A stretch of 52,295 bases of DNA from Streptococcus mitis (GTDB taxonomy: Bacteria > Bacillota > Bacilli > Lactobacillales > Streptococcaceae), in the NCBI RefSeq assembly GCF_001074635.1, contig NZ_JUQO01000079.1:1-52295 (forward strand), written 5' to 3'. Below are positions 36,428 to 45,403 of this stretch, one piece after another; positions within the stretch are counted from its first letter, which is position 1; every line of letters starts with the position of its first letter. The notes below the pieces were generated by a model. That model was given only the letters and a program-made list of their open reading frames with translations. It ran no database searches and was not told the DNA's origin. Both the position numbers and the translations under genes were made by a program.

Positions 36428-36885
36428 TTTGCCTCCAGATAAAAGGGATTAAACCAAATCATACTAAAACCCTGGCTAGTTTCATAAAGAGAAGTTTCTT
36501 CATCAATAAAACCGTTCATTTCAAAATAGGAAAGCAGCTCATCAGGACTCTTCAAACGAATCCCTTTGTAATCCAGCTCAACTGCCACCTCTTTCAAGGC
36601 TGCAAGAAGAAGCGTTCCCAAGCCCTGTCTCTGATGGTCAGTATCAATGACTAAAGAATGTATTTCTAGACATTGCGGATTGTCTGACTGGGGACTTGAT
36701 AGAATATAGCCTAAAAGTTGATTTTCATCCCTAGCTAGAAGAAAGGTATCCGCACACTTACGGATACTTTCTTCTAAGATATGGGAAGGTTGCTGCTTTT
36801 CAGCTGGAAAAGATAAAGCCTGAAGTGTCTCTATCTCAGCCAAATCAGACTTACTTGCCTGAATGATCTTAATTGGAATTTCCAT
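36424..36885 (-). CDS. GNAT acetyltransferase, second of a tandem pair
   Basis: 153-residue acetyltransferase with EIHSLVIDTDHQRQGLGTLL as the acetyl-CoA region, then ALKEVAVE and YFEMNGFIDEE, parallel to its neighbour. It lies 9 bases behind murC and overlaps the following paralogue by 4 bases, so both are in the murC-mltG transcript. No substrate can be assigned; a link to cell-wall precursors is only suggested by position. Confidence 0.82.
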   Translation of the reverse strand: MEIPIKIIQASKSDLAEIETLQALSFPAEKQQPSHILEESIRKCADTFLLARDENQLLGYILSSPQSDNPQCLEIHSLVIDTDHQRQGLGTLLLAALKEVAVELDYKGIRLKSPDELLSYFEMNGFIDEETSLYETSQGFSMIWFNPFYLEAK

Positions 36886-36894
36886 GAGAACATC

Positions 36895-38229
36895 CTATTG
36901 AACATTGCTTGTCAAATTAGACAAGAGACGCTCGAATGAATACTCATAGGTTTGGATATCTCCTGCTCCCATAAAGACATAGACAGCATTGTCGTGGTCT
37001 AGGAGTGGAGAAACATTTTCAACTGTAATCACTTGGTGTTTTTTATTAATTTTATTGGCTAGGTCTTCTACCTTAACATCACCATGGTCTACCTCACGAG
37101 CAGATCCATAAATTTGCGCTAGGTAAACAGCATCTGCTTGGTTCAAAGCGCGAGCAAAGTCGTCCAACAAGGCAATGGTTCTTGTAAAAGTATGAGGTTG
37201 GAAGACTGCTACAATTTCCTTGCTTGGGTATTTCTGACGAGCTGCATCCAAGGTTGCGATAATTTCTGTTGGATGGTGGGCAAAGTCATCGATAATTACT
37301 GTATCATTGACAATTTTCTCAGTGAAACGACGCTTAACACCTGCAAATGTTTTCAAGTGTTCACGCACCAAGTTCAAATCAAATCCTGCTGTGTAAAGCA
37401 ATCCGATAACGGCTGTTGCATTCATGATATTGTGACGACCAAAGGTTGGGATGTGGAATTGACCCAATTCTTGTCCACGAAAGTGAACTGTGAAGGTTGA
37501 ACCAGTTGTAGAACGAAGAAGATCACTAGCGACAAAGTCATTACCTTCTGCTTCAAAACCATAATAATAAATTGGTGCATCAGACGTAATTTTACGCAAT
37601 TCTGCATCTTCACCATAGACAAAAAGACCCTTGGTAATTTGTTTGGCATAGTCGTTAAAGGCATTGAAAACATCTTCTAGACTTGTGAAATAATCTGGAT
37701 GGTCAAAGTCAATGTTGGTGATGATCGAGTATTCTGGGTGGTAAGGCATGAAGTGACGCTCATATTCGTCAGATTCAAAGACAAAATATTTGGCATTAGC
37801 CGAACCACGACCTGTACCATCTCCAATCAAGAAGCTAGTATCTGTAATGTGAGACAAGACATGAGACAACATACCTGTCGTTGAAGTTTTTCCGTGTGCT
37901 CCAGCAACTCCCATGCTGACAAAGTCACGCATAAAGCTACCTAGAAACTCATGATAACGTTTGTAGCTGATGCCACTTTGGTCCGCATAGGCAATTTCGA
38001 CGTTGTTATCCGGACGAAAGGCATTTCCAGCGATAATTTCCATATCACCGTCTAGATTCTTTTCATCAAAAGGAAGAATAGTAATTCCTGCCTGCTCAAG
38101 ACCACGTTGAGTAAAGTAGTACTTTTCAACATCTGATCCCTGTACCTTATGCCCCATTTGGTGCAACATCAAGGCCAAGGCACTCATCCCTGATCCCTTA
38201 ATTCCGATAAAATGATATGTCTTTGACAT
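36895..38229 (-). CDS. murC: UDP-N-acetylmuramate-L-alanine ligase
   Basis: 444-residue Mur ligase that adds L-Ala to UDP-MurNAc. N-terminal Rossmann domain ([13 protein letters not shown]), ATP P-loop [10 protein letters not shown], central [10 protein letters not shown] with the catalytic region, and HHPTEI in the C-terminal domain. Strong ribosome site (GGGGAGG). It lies 10 bases after a small unknown gene and is followed by two acetyltransferases. Confidence 0.95.
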   Translation of the reverse strand: MSKTYHFIGIKGSGMSALALMLHQMGHKVQGSDVEKYYFTQRGLEQAGITILPFDEKNLDGDMEIIAGNAFRPDNNVEIAYADQSGISYKRYHEFLGSFMRDFVSMGVAGAHGKTSTTGMLSHVLSHITDTSFLIGDGTGRGSANAKYFVFESDEYERHFMPYHPEYSIITNIDFDHPDYFTSLEDVFNAFNDYAKQITKGLFVYGEDAELRKITSDAPIYYYGFEAEGNDFVASDLLRSTTGSTFTVHFRGQELGQFHIPTFGRHNIMNATAVIGLLYTAGFDLNLVREHLKTFAGVKRRFTEKIVNDTVIIDDFAHHPTEIIATLDAARQKYPSKEIVAVFQPHTFTRTIALLDDFARALNQADAVYLAQIYGSAREVDHGDVKVEDLANKINKKHQVITVENVSPLLDHDNAVYVFMGAGDIQTYEYSFERLLSNLTSNVQ

Positions 38230-38239
38230 GTTTCCTCCC

Positions 38240-38857
38240 CTATTCTGTAATTCTGGTCAGATTCAACTCTTGGGCAACCCGACGTTCTTGTTCTGTTTGT
38301 TTACTTTTTTTATTGTAGATTTGGCTCTTCTTTAGAAAATCATAGTTGTTTTTCTTTGGAGCAGGTGCTGACACTTCTTCATTCTTGGTAGGGATAGAAT
38401 GAACTTCTTCCGCCAAGATATAATGAGACTGGGTCAATTTTTGACTATATTTGACAAATTCACCAGGATTTTCCTTTTGGAAAGGCGCGGTAGGTTGATT
38501 TCCCTGTCTAACTAGACTTGGCTGAGAATGGCGTCTTGTAGGAGTAATGTCCTTAGTAAGATAGCTTGCCGAGCGTTTCTTTTTCAAATCCGCACGCGCT
38601 TCTTCACGCGCCACCTCCGCATAGCTCTTTCCTTCTTTTTTAACCCCTAAAGGAGCCTTTTTAGGTTTCTCTACTGGCTTTTCAATCGGTTTGACTGGTG
38701 TTTCTTCAGCAATAGGAGCCCATTCTAAATAATTTTTATCTCGATACTCACCCTTGATATTACTGATCAGATCAGACTCATCATAGAGATTCATGACTGG
38801 CATTTCAGTCAACATGACCTCGTCATCTGACACCAATGGAAATCGTTCTTGTTTCAT
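38240..38857 (-). CDS. Disordered cytoplasmic protein of unknown function upstream of murC
   Basis: 205 residues with no signal peptide or membrane helix. Rich in Lys, Glu, Pro and Gln, probably largely disordered, with a KP-rich stretch ([14 protein letters not shown], about residues 54-67) and a basic C-terminal third ([12 protein letters not shown]). Conserved streptococcal gene at this place between the SNF2 helicase and murC. Nothing indicates enzymatic activity; it could be an adaptor or a substrate of protein kinases given its Ser/Thr-rich segments. That is inference. Confidence 0.75.
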   Translation of the reverse strand: MKQERFPLVSDDEVMLTEMPVMNLYDESDLISNIKGEYRDKNYLEWAPIAEETPVKPIEKPVEKPKKAPLGVKKEGKSYAEVAREEARADLKKKRSASYLTKDITPTRRHSQPSLVRQGNQPTAPFQKENPGEFVKYSQKLTQSHYILAEEVHSIPTKNEEVSAPAPKKNNYDFLKKSQIYNKKSKQTEQERRVAQELNLTRITE

Positions 38858-38904
38858 TTTCTATTTCCTTTCAACACTTCATTATAGCGTATTGTCTTGA
38901 TTTT

Positions 38905-41900
38905 TCAAGTGCTGACTTCAGAAATTCCCAAAATTTCTCTAATTTCTGCTAGGGTCAGACTGCCACGTGACTCTGTGCCGTCCAATACTTGTGACACCAG
39001 ATGTTTCTTTTGTTCTTGGAGTTCCTGAATTTTTTCTTCAATGGTTCCCTTGGTTACCAAGCGATAGACCTCAACCGTTTCTTCCTGCCCCATCCGATGG
39101 GCACGGCTAATGGCTTGCGCTTCCACCGCAGGATTCCACCAAAGGTCAACCAAGATAACGGTATCAGCACCTGTCAGGTTCAGACCGACACCACCAGCCT
39201 TGAGGGAAATCAGAAAAGCATCTCTTTCCCCTTGATTAAAGGCCTTGGTCATGTCTTGTCTTTCCTTAGCTGGGGTTGAACCTGTAATTTTAAAAGATGT
39301 CATGCCCAAATCTGGCAGTTCTTGTTCAATTTTCTCCAGCATTCCCTTGAACTGCGAGAAAATCAAGACACGGTGTCCGCCGTCTGCTACCTGTACCAAC
39401 AGGTCACGAAGACTATCCAGTTTGCCACTGGCTCCCTGATAATCTTCCATAAAGAGGGCAGGAGTGTCACAGATTTGACGCAAGCGCATCAAACCAGACA
39501 AGATTTCCACTCGACTACGCTGAAATTCCTGATCTGACACCTGAGCTAAACGGTCTCGCATCTGTTGCAACTGGGCTAGGTAAATAGCCTTTTGCTGGTC
39601 TTCCAGTTCATTCTTATAAACTACTTCAATCAAGTCTGGTAATTCAGTCAGAACTTCTTCTTTCTTTCGCCTCATAACGAAAGGCTTGATAAACTGAGCC
39701 ACACGCTCGGCTGGCAATTTCATAAATTCTTTCTTGCTTGGCAGGAGTCCCGGCATGACGATTTGGAAAATAGACCACAACTCCCCCAGATGATTTTCAA
39801 TCGGAGTCCCTGACAAGGCAAAGACCGACGGCACCACAAATTGTCTCAAGGTCTGGGCTATCTTGGTCTGGGCATTTTTCATGACCTGAGCTTCATCTAA
39901 GAAAAGGAAGTCAAAGGCCATCCCTTGATAAAGCTCACTGTCCTGACGGAAGGTAGCATAGCTCGTCACATAGATTTGATGGCTTTCGGCAAGAATCTCT
40001 TCACGACTAGCTTTTAAACCATGAACAACAGCCACATCCAACTGTGGGGCAAATTTTTGAAATTCATCTGCCCAGTTATAGATCAAACCTGACGGAGCTA
40101 AAATCAAGACTCGACTTTCTTTTGTCACTTGGCTGGTCAGAAAAGCAATAGTCTGGAGAGTTTTCCCCAATCCCATATCATCAGCCAAAATCCCACCAAA
40201 ACCATAATGATGGAGCATTTGCAGCCAGCCGATTCCCTTTTCCTGATAATCTCGCAAATCAGCCTGAACCCGAGTTGCTTGTCGAGGGAAGTCCTCTGGA
40301 TGCGTCAAATCATGAGCCAGATTCTGAAATTCTTGTGAAAAAGAAACACGGTCTCGCCCTTCAAAGAAATGGGCTAAACTGTAGGCCAAGGATTTCCGAG
40401 CCTGTAAGGAGCCATCTTTAAATTCAAATTGCCCCAGTTCCTGTAAATTTTGGCGAATTTTCTTGGTTTCTTCATCAAAAAAGTAGACTTGATTAGACGA
40501 ACCAATGTAAAAATCTTGATTGGCAACCAAGGCCTGCATGGCTTGGTCGATTTCCTTCTGGGCAATATCTTGAAAATCAAACTGAATTTCCAAGAGACCT
40601 CCCTTGGAAGCAATCTGCACTTGGGGACTCGCTAGGTTATAGAGTTCTTCTAACTTGTCTGATAGGTCAACATTCCCGAGTTTTTCAAAGCCTGGAATGA
40701 TTTCATGGAAGAAATGATAGACAGACTCCGCTTTTAAAGCCTGACGCCAAGATTGAAAGTCTGATTCAAATCCAGCTACCAAACAGACTTGGAAAATTCT
40801 TTCTTCTAAGTCAGCATCACTCGAAAATGGCAATTCTTCTAGCTCTTGTCGGCTAGACACCTGTCTATCCCCATAATCAAACTGAATTTCTAAACGAATC
40901 CGATTGTCCTCTTCCCTGTCAAAGTAAAAAGAGGGCGTAAAGGTTTTGATTTGTAAACGTTCTGGAGCTGAGATGGTCCCCATCTGGCCAAAGAGCGTTA
41001 GACAGGAAGCCAACTTATCGCGGTCACTGCTATCAAATTGCAGGTGTTTCTTTCCATGTTGATCCACAGGTAGCGCTTTAATTTCCTTGAGAAGACGCAT
41101 CTGCTGGTCTCTTAGAAAATAAACCTGTCCTTTATGGAAAAGCACAGCTCCCTGATAAAAGACATTGACCCTAGAACTCTCACTGATTTCCATTTCAAAA
41201 TAATCCGAGTATTCTGTTACTGTAAAGGCAAATAGATTAGCATCAGCATGCAAATCCTGAAAAAGTAGGGTCTGATAGCTATCCACTTGATGGTCAAATT
41301 GAAAATGGGGCAAGGTCATCAGTAAATTCACACCCTGCTCAAAAAAAGTCAGAGGAAAAAAGAGGTGCCGACCTTGGTTTTGGAAAAAGAGGTCTGGAAC
41401 CAGTCCTTCCTCCATTAGTCCGCGCAAGAAAGTCAGAAGTTCTTGACTAGCCTCATCAAAGGATTCCCAAGACAAGGATTCCTCATAGGTTTTCCCAATC
41501 ATATAAGGCTTTCTCTTCTCGACAACTTTTAAAAAGAGTGGGATATCCCGAATGACGTAGTATTTTTGGCTATTGATTTGGCCGATTCTCAGCGTCCACA
41601 AGATATGATTGGTTCCTACTTCCACCTGCCCCACAGCCGACAATTCATAGGCGCGTTCTGATTTTGGAGACAAGATTCGTTCTAAAAATTTGCCACCCAA
41701 GGTCACCTTGGTTTCAACGGCCTCTTTTTCCTCATGACCTTCTTCCAAACTTTGCAAGATTTCCTGACCACACTCATCATTTTTCAGAAAATGCTCCAGA
41801 GCTGCCAAATGCACACAGTAGCCCCTCTTTTGGAAAAAATCGCAGGCACAAAAAACCAAATCATCCTCTAAACTATAGCGCAGTTCTTCTTCTGCAACGC

Positions 41901-42003
41901 GAGCGTAGAGCCGATTGTTCTTTTCCTTGATGATATCAACCTTACCAGTTTCATAAAGGGCAACGCCTTCGATACGGACTTTCCCCGGAATCAATTTAGC
42001 CAT
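38905..42003 (-). CDS. snf: SNF2-family helicase with SWIM zinc finger
   Basis: 1032 residues: N-terminal SWIM zinc finger (CxC at 52/54 and CxH at 63/65), a long family-specific region (about 100-560), then the SNF2 ATPase with DDMGLGKTLQ (Walker A), DEAQ (Walker B), LSGTPIENHLGELWSIF, and the helicase C-lobe with GGVGLNLTGAD and QAISRAHRMGQ. RapA-like translocases of this type remodel protein-DNA complexes or recycle RNA polymerase; the bacterial role of the SWIM subgroup is not settled. First gene of the run to greA. Confidence 0.9.
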   Translation of the reverse strand: MAKLIPGKVRIEGVALYETGKVDIIKEKNNRLYARVAEEELRYSLEDDLVFCACDFFQKRGYCVHLAALEHFLKNDECGQEILQSLEEGHEEKEAVETKVTLGGKFLERILSPKSERAYELSAVGQVEVGTNHILWTLRIGQINSQKYYVIRDIPLFLKVVEKRKPYMIGKTYEESLSWESFDEASQELLTFLRGLMEEGLVPDLFFQNQGRHLFFPLTFFEQGVNLLMTLPHFQFDHQVDSYQTLLFQDLHADANLFAFTVTEYSDYFEMEISESSRVNVFYQGAVLFHKGQVYFLRDQQMRLLKEIKALPVDQHGKKHLQFDSSDRDKLASCLTLFGQMGTISAPERLQIKTFTPSFYFDREEDNRIRLEIQFDYGDRQVSSRQELEELPFSSDADLEERIFQVCLVAGFESDFQSWRQALKAESVYHFFHEIIPGFEKLGNVDLSDKLEELYNLASPQVQIASKGGLLEIQFDFQDIAQKEIDQAMQALVANQDFYIGSSNQVYFFDEETKKIRQNLQELGQFEFKDGSLQARKSLAYSLAHFFEGRDRVSFSQEFQNLAHDLTHPEDFPRQATRVQADLRDYQEKGIGWLQMLHHYGFGGILADDMGLGKTLQTIAFLTSQVTKESRVLILAPSGLIYNWADEFQKFAPQLDVAVVHGLKASREEILAESHQIYVTSYATFRQDSELYQGMAFDFLFLDEAQVMKNAQTKIAQTLRQFVVPSVFALSGTPIENHLGELWSIFQIVMPGLLPSKKEFMKLPAERVAQFIKPFVMRRKKEEVLTELPDLIEVVYKNELEDQQKAIYLAQLQQMRDRLAQVSDQEFQRSRVEILSGLMRLRQICDTPALFMEDYQGASGKLDSLRDLLVQVADGGHRVLIFSQFKGMLEKIEQELPDLGMTSFKITGSTPAKERQDMTKAFNQGERDAFLISLKAGGVGLNLTGADTVILVDLWWNPAVEAQAISRAHRMGQEETVEVYRLVTKGTIEEKIQELQEQKKHLVSQVLDGTESRGSLTLAEIREILGISEVST

Positions 42004-42056
42004 ATTTTTACCTTTACCTTATCTTTTTATTATACCATATTTTCCCCTATGAAAAT

Positions 42057-42089
42057 AGCCTCCTAGGAAGACTTTTCTCCTAGAAGGCT
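42057..42089 (-). terminator. Terminator of the PLP enzyme pair
   Basis: Minus strand AGCCT-CTAGGA pairs with TCCTAG-AGGCT around an inner loop of about 9 bases, followed by ATTTTC. Confidence 0.7.
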
Positions 42090-42095
42090 GGATTT

Positions 42096-43262
42096 TTAAA
42101 GTTTAGCAAAAGTCGTCACAATCCGCTGACAAACTTCTTGCAGCAGGGATTTAGGCATGGCTATATTGAGGCGGGCATGGAGACTTCCTTCCTCTCCAAA
42201 ATCCAAACCACGGTTGAGGATAACCTTGGCTTCATTTCTCAAAAGCTCTTGTAATTTTTCATCAGTCAGGTCATAGGCTGAAAAATCAAGCCAAATCAAG
42301 TAGGTTCCTTGCGGTTTCATGACCTTGATTTTAGTCTCTTTTCCAAATAGTTCCACCACATAATTGATGTGGTCTTCAAAGACTTGCTTGAGTTCCTCTA
42401 ACCAATCTTTACCGTATCGATAGGCAGCTTCTGTCGCCAAATAACCCAAGCCTGAAATTTCATGCTGGTTATTGGCCAACTGGCGTTTCTGGTAAGCCAC
42501 TCTCAACTTAGGATTTTCAATGACTGCATAGGAATTTTTTGTCCCAGCAATATTAAAGGTTTTAGTGGCACTGCTCAAGACGATAGCAAATTCTTTAAAG
42601 TCAGGATTGATGGTATTGAAGGAATGATGCTTGTGACCAAAGAGGGCCAAATCTTGGTGAATCTCATCCGAAACCAAGAAAACACCGTGTTTTTGGCAGA
42701 GTTGGCCAATCTTCTCCAACACTTCCTTTTCCCAAACACGTCCACCAGGATTGTGAGGGTTGCAAAGAATATAAAGTTTGACATCCTCTTCCACCAAATC
42801 CTTTTCAAGTCGGTCAAAGTCAATCTCAAACAGACCATCCTTTTCCACCAAAGAATTGATAATTAATCTACGGTTGTTCAATCTGACACTGCGAGCAAAA
42901 GGTGGGTAGACAGGTGTGTTAATCAAAACCGCTTCGCCTTCTTTTGTAAAGGCTTGAATAGCTGTTGAGATGGCTGGTACCACACCCTCGATAAAGACAA
43001 GAGCCTCTTTGTCAAAGTGGTAACCGTGTTGTGTGGCTTCCCACTTTTGAACTTCCTTAATTAACTCTTCACTGGCATAAGTATAGCCATAAACCAGTTG
43101 GTCTGCGTAAGTCTGCACAGCTTGGCGGATTTCAGGCAAGACTACAAAGTCCATATCCGCTATCCAAGCTGGTAGGACTTCACTATCCGTTTCTGCTTCT
43201 TTCCATTTATAGGTATGGTGCCCTAAACGATTGGATAGGCTTGTAAAATCATATTTTCCCAT
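42096..43262 (-). CDS. patB: MalY/PatB-type PLP enzyme (cystathionine beta-lyase or aminotransferase)
   Basis: 388-residue fold I PLP enzyme of the MalY/PatB group: the opening LPAWIADMDF, CNPHNPGGRVW, SDEIHQDL and the PLP lysine in SSATKTFNIAG. Members usually act as C-S lyases that split cystathionine or cysteine to homocysteine or H2S; some are plain aminotransferases. It lies 7 bases after the trans-sulfuration gene, so a role in methionine/cysteine interconversion is likely. Together they could convert a homoserine ester to homocysteine. Confidence 0.85.
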   Translation of the reverse strand: MGKYDFTSLSNRLGHHTYKWKEAETDSEVLPAWIADMDFVVLPEIRQAVQTYADQLVYGYTYASEELIKEVQKWEATQHGYHFDKEALVFIEGVVPAISTAIQAFTKEGEAVLINTPVYPPFARSVRLNNRRLIINSLVEKDGLFEIDFDRLEKDLVEEDVKLYILCNPHNPGGRVWEKEVLEKIGQLCQKHGVFLVSDEIHQDLALFGHKHHSFNTINPDFKEFAIVLSSATKTFNIAGTKNSYAVIENPKLRVAYQKRQLANNQHEISGLGYLATEAAYRYGKDWLEELKQVFEDHINYVVELFGKETKIKVMKPQGTYLIWLDFSAYDLTDEKLQELLRNEAKVILNRGLDFGEEGSLHARLNIAMPKSLLQEVCQRIVTTFAKL

Positions 43263-43269
43263 CTTTGTC

Positions 43270-44364
43270 TTATCCTTCTAATGCTTGGCGCAAATCTGCA
43301 ATCAAATCTCTAGCATCCTCAATCCCAATAGACAAACGCAAGAGGTCATCTGTCAAACCGTAAGAATGACGCACTTCTGCTGGAATATCAGCGTGAGTTT
43401 GTGTCGTTGGATAAGTAATAAGACTTTCCACTCCACCCAAACTTTCCGCAAAAGAGAAGACCTTGAGACTGTTCAAAATATGAGGAATGCGTGTTTCATC
43501 GGCTACTTTAAAGGAAATCATACCTCCACGCCCAGTATAGAGAACTTCCTTAACTGCTGGAGAATCCTTCAAAAAGGCGACCACTTCTTGGGCGTTAGCT
43601 GTTGAGCGCTCCATACGAAGAGACAAGGTCTTGAGACCACGAATCAATTGATAACTGTCAAATGGAGACAAGACTGCCCCTGTCGTATTGAGATTGTAAA
43701 ATAGCTTCTCGTATAGTTCTAAACTATTGGTCACAACCACTCCAGCCAAGACATCATTGTGCCCTGCTAGATACTTGGTTGCTGAATGAAGAACGATATC
43801 TGCTCCATCTTCAATCGGACGTTGGTAGATAGGGCTGTAGAAGGTATTGTCCACCACCACTTTGGCACCCTTAGCATGAGCTAATTTTGCTAGTTTTTCG
43901 ATATCAAATTCCAACATCAAGGGATTGGTTGGGGTTTCGATATAGAGAACATCCACGTCCTTTTCTAACTCGGCAATCAACTCTTCTTCTGTATTGGCAT
44001 AGGTAAAATGGAAACGGCCTTCCTGCTCCACTTGATTGAACCAGCGGAAAGAACCACCGTAAAGGTCACGGACAGCCAAAACCTTACTTCCTACTGGGAA
44101 GACACTAAAGGCCAGTACAATAGCTGACATACCTGAGCTAGTCGCTAGGGCATAGTCTGCTGACTCAATAGCCGCCAAGACTTCTTCCGCCTTACTGCGA
44201 GTTGGGTTTTTAGTGCGCGTATAGTCAAATCCAGTAGATTTACCAAACTCTGGATGCTGATAGGTCGTTGAAAAATGAAGCGGTGTCACCAAAGCACCTG
44301 TCGCTTTATCTGACTTAATACCCGCCTGGGCCAAAATTGTGTTGATGTGTAATTCCTTGCTCAT
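43270..44364 (-). CDS. metB: Trans-sulfuration enzyme (cystathionine gamma-synthase type)
   Basis: 364-residue Cys/Met metabolism PLP enzyme: YTRTKNPTR, ATSSGMSAI, YIETPTNPL, and the PLP lysine in HSATKYLAGH. It is most like bacterial cystathionine gamma-synthases, but gamma-synthase, gamma-lyase and beta-lyase are hard to tell apart from sequence. First gene of a two-gene unit with the MalY-type lyase. Ribosome site GGAGG; an extended -10 (TGGTACAAT) lies 27 bases upstream of the ATG. Confidence 0.83.
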   Translation of the reverse strand: MSKELHINTILAQAGIKSDKATGALVTPLHFSTTYQHPEFGKSTGFDYTRTKNPTRSKAEEVLAAIESADYALATSSGMSAIVLAFSVFPVGSKVLAVRDLYGGSFRWFNQVEQEGRFHFTYANTEEELIAELEKDVDVLYIETPTNPLMLEFDIEKLAKLAHAKGAKVVVDNTFYSPIYQRPIEDGADIVLHSATKYLAGHNDVLAGVVVTNSLELYEKLFYNLNTTGAVLSPFDSYQLIRGLKTLSLRMERSTANAQEVVAFLKDSPAVKEVLYTGRGGMISFKVADETRIPHILNSLKVFSFAESLGGVESLITYPTTQTHADIPAEVRHSYGLTDDLLRLSIGIEDARDLIADLRQALEG

Positions 44365-44390
44365 ACAATACCTCCAAATCTATAGTAACT

Positions 44391-44399
44391 ATTGTACCA
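44391..44399 (-). promoter_or_regulatory. metB-patB promoter
   Basis: Minus strand extended -10 TGGTACAAT. An 11-base inverted repeat ATAGTAACTAT (44382-44392) overlaps its downstream edge and could be an operator. Confidence 0.55.
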
Positions 44400-44462
44400 C
44401 TTATTTTCATCAACTCATTTTCTTCTTTTCAAGAGCTAGTTATAGTTTAAAACTATAGACTT

Positions 44463-44566
44463 ATACTCTTCGAAAATCTCTTCAAACCACGTCAGCGTAG
44501 CCTTACCGTACTCAAGTACAGCTTGCGGCTAGCTTCCTAGTTTGCTCTTCGATTTTCATTGAGTAT
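44463..44566 (+). repeat. RUP-like repeat, complete copy
   Basis: 104 bases bounded by imperfect terminal inverted repeats of 16 bases (ATACTCTTCGAAAATC against ATACTCAATGAAAATC on the other strand, 13 matches), without an ORF. Two partial copies in the same orientation are at the two window ends. Length and ends match the roughly 107-bp RUP of pneumococcus. It sits harmlessly between the terminator of the 44634-45089 gene and the metB promoter. Confidence 0.8.
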
Positions 44567-44580
44567 TAGCTAGTAAAGCT

Positions 44581-44613
44581 AAAAAGAATCCAGAAAAGCT
44601 TCCAGATTCTTTT
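44581..44613 (-). terminator. Terminator of the PH-like gene
   Basis: AAAAGAATC pairs with GATTCTTTT, with an inner GAA/TTC stem, followed by T. Confidence 0.7.
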
Positions 44614-44633
44614 GTGAAAATGATTGCTAGAGT

Positions 44634-45089
44634 TTACTTTGACTGAAAGAAATCCTGTTGGGCTAAATAGTCATAATGGTCTTTGTTAAATTGGTATTTG
44701 CCCACATGCTGACCAATCTGACCGACATCCACGGAAAAAATATAGTCTTCATTTTGATAGTTCCAATTCAGCCTAACTGTATTCAAGACTGGCTTATAAG
44801 TAAAATCTTGAACTTGATTCCAAGGCATCTCTACGACTTGATTAGAATGATTTTCTGTTACATCACTAATGTCCATCAAGTAGATTCCCTTAGGTGTGAA
44901 TGCCAGAATCTTAGGCTTCACACTCGACTGAACATAGTAACTACCTCCTATAATGAAAAAATCAATAAAGGATTTCAACAATGTCTTTTTCTTGAAAGCC
45001 ATCAGAAAATTCTTTTGCCCTTCAATGCGACAAGTTGAAAGAAATGATGCAATCTGTTTTTCTGTTGCAAACTCCATAATAGCGACCAT
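44634..45089 (-). CDS. Unknown protein, possibly PH-like fold
   Basis: 151 residues, no signal peptide; one weakly hydrophobic stretch (about 40-54, FIDFFIIGGSYYVQ). The second half has alternating beta-like segments (ILAFTPKGIYLMDI, MPWNQVQDFTYK, NTVRLNWNYQNEDYIFSVD) typical of bacterial PH-like domains, but I recognise no specific family. Start at 45089 has a very good ribosome site (GGAGG, 7-8 bases); an ATG four codons later is possible. It has its own promoter and terminator and no operon partners. Confidence 0.65.
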   Translation of the reverse strand: MVAIMEFATEKQIASFLSTCRIEGQKNFLMAFKKKTLLKSFIDFFIIGGSYYVQSSVKPKILAFTPKGIYLMDISDVTENHSNQVVEMPWNQVQDFTYKPVLNTVRLNWNYQNEDYIFSVDVGQIGQHVGKYQFNKDHYDYLAQQDFFQSK

Positions 45090-45403
45090 GATGATACCTC
45101 CATAACGATTAGTAAATAGGCAGATAAGAACTCTTCACATAAACGAAGAACTTATCATTTGTTACGTTTTATCTTACTTTTTTAGTAGACAGCATCCCTC
45201 CTATAAAATCATCCTAACATGTGCATACTTCCATTAACGCTGGAAGAGACTTTCGAAAATAGTTCCTCATGTTTTTGTTATATTCATTATAACATAAATT
45301 CAGTAAACCAATTAAAAAATGTAAACACTTTCAGCCCAAATTTGCCATCATTCTATAAAAAACGACAGCTTCTTTCGAAACCATCGTTTTTCTTGAAAAA
45401 TCC
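45090..45403 (-). other. Long leader between aliB and the PH-like gene
   Basis: The stretch holds, in minus-strand order, the aliB terminator, an extended -10 TGTTATAAT (45286-45294) and an untranslated leader of about 185 bases. The leader contains a possible 18-codon ORF (45214-45270, starting MRNYFRKS and ending CTC) without a ribosome site, an AGGAGG not properly spaced from any ATG, and an imperfect hairpin (about 45123-45160, GATAAG/CTTATC plus TCTTC/GAAGA). Nothing here is certain to be expressed beyond the promoter. Confidence 0.45.
45357..45392 (-). terminator. Terminator of aliB
   Basis: Minus strand AAAAACGA pairs with TCGTTTTTT, with an inner GTTTC/GAAGC stem, followed by ATAG. 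Confidence 0.75.

Noticed and set aside
40129..41930. Several ORFs inside the SNF2 gene
   Set aside because: Alternative frames of the helicase gene with low-complexity, domain-free translations.
44463..44566. Small RNA gene
   Set aside because: The sequence recurs at both window ends with terminal inverted repeats, which fits a mobile repeat better; no promoter or terminator belongs to it.
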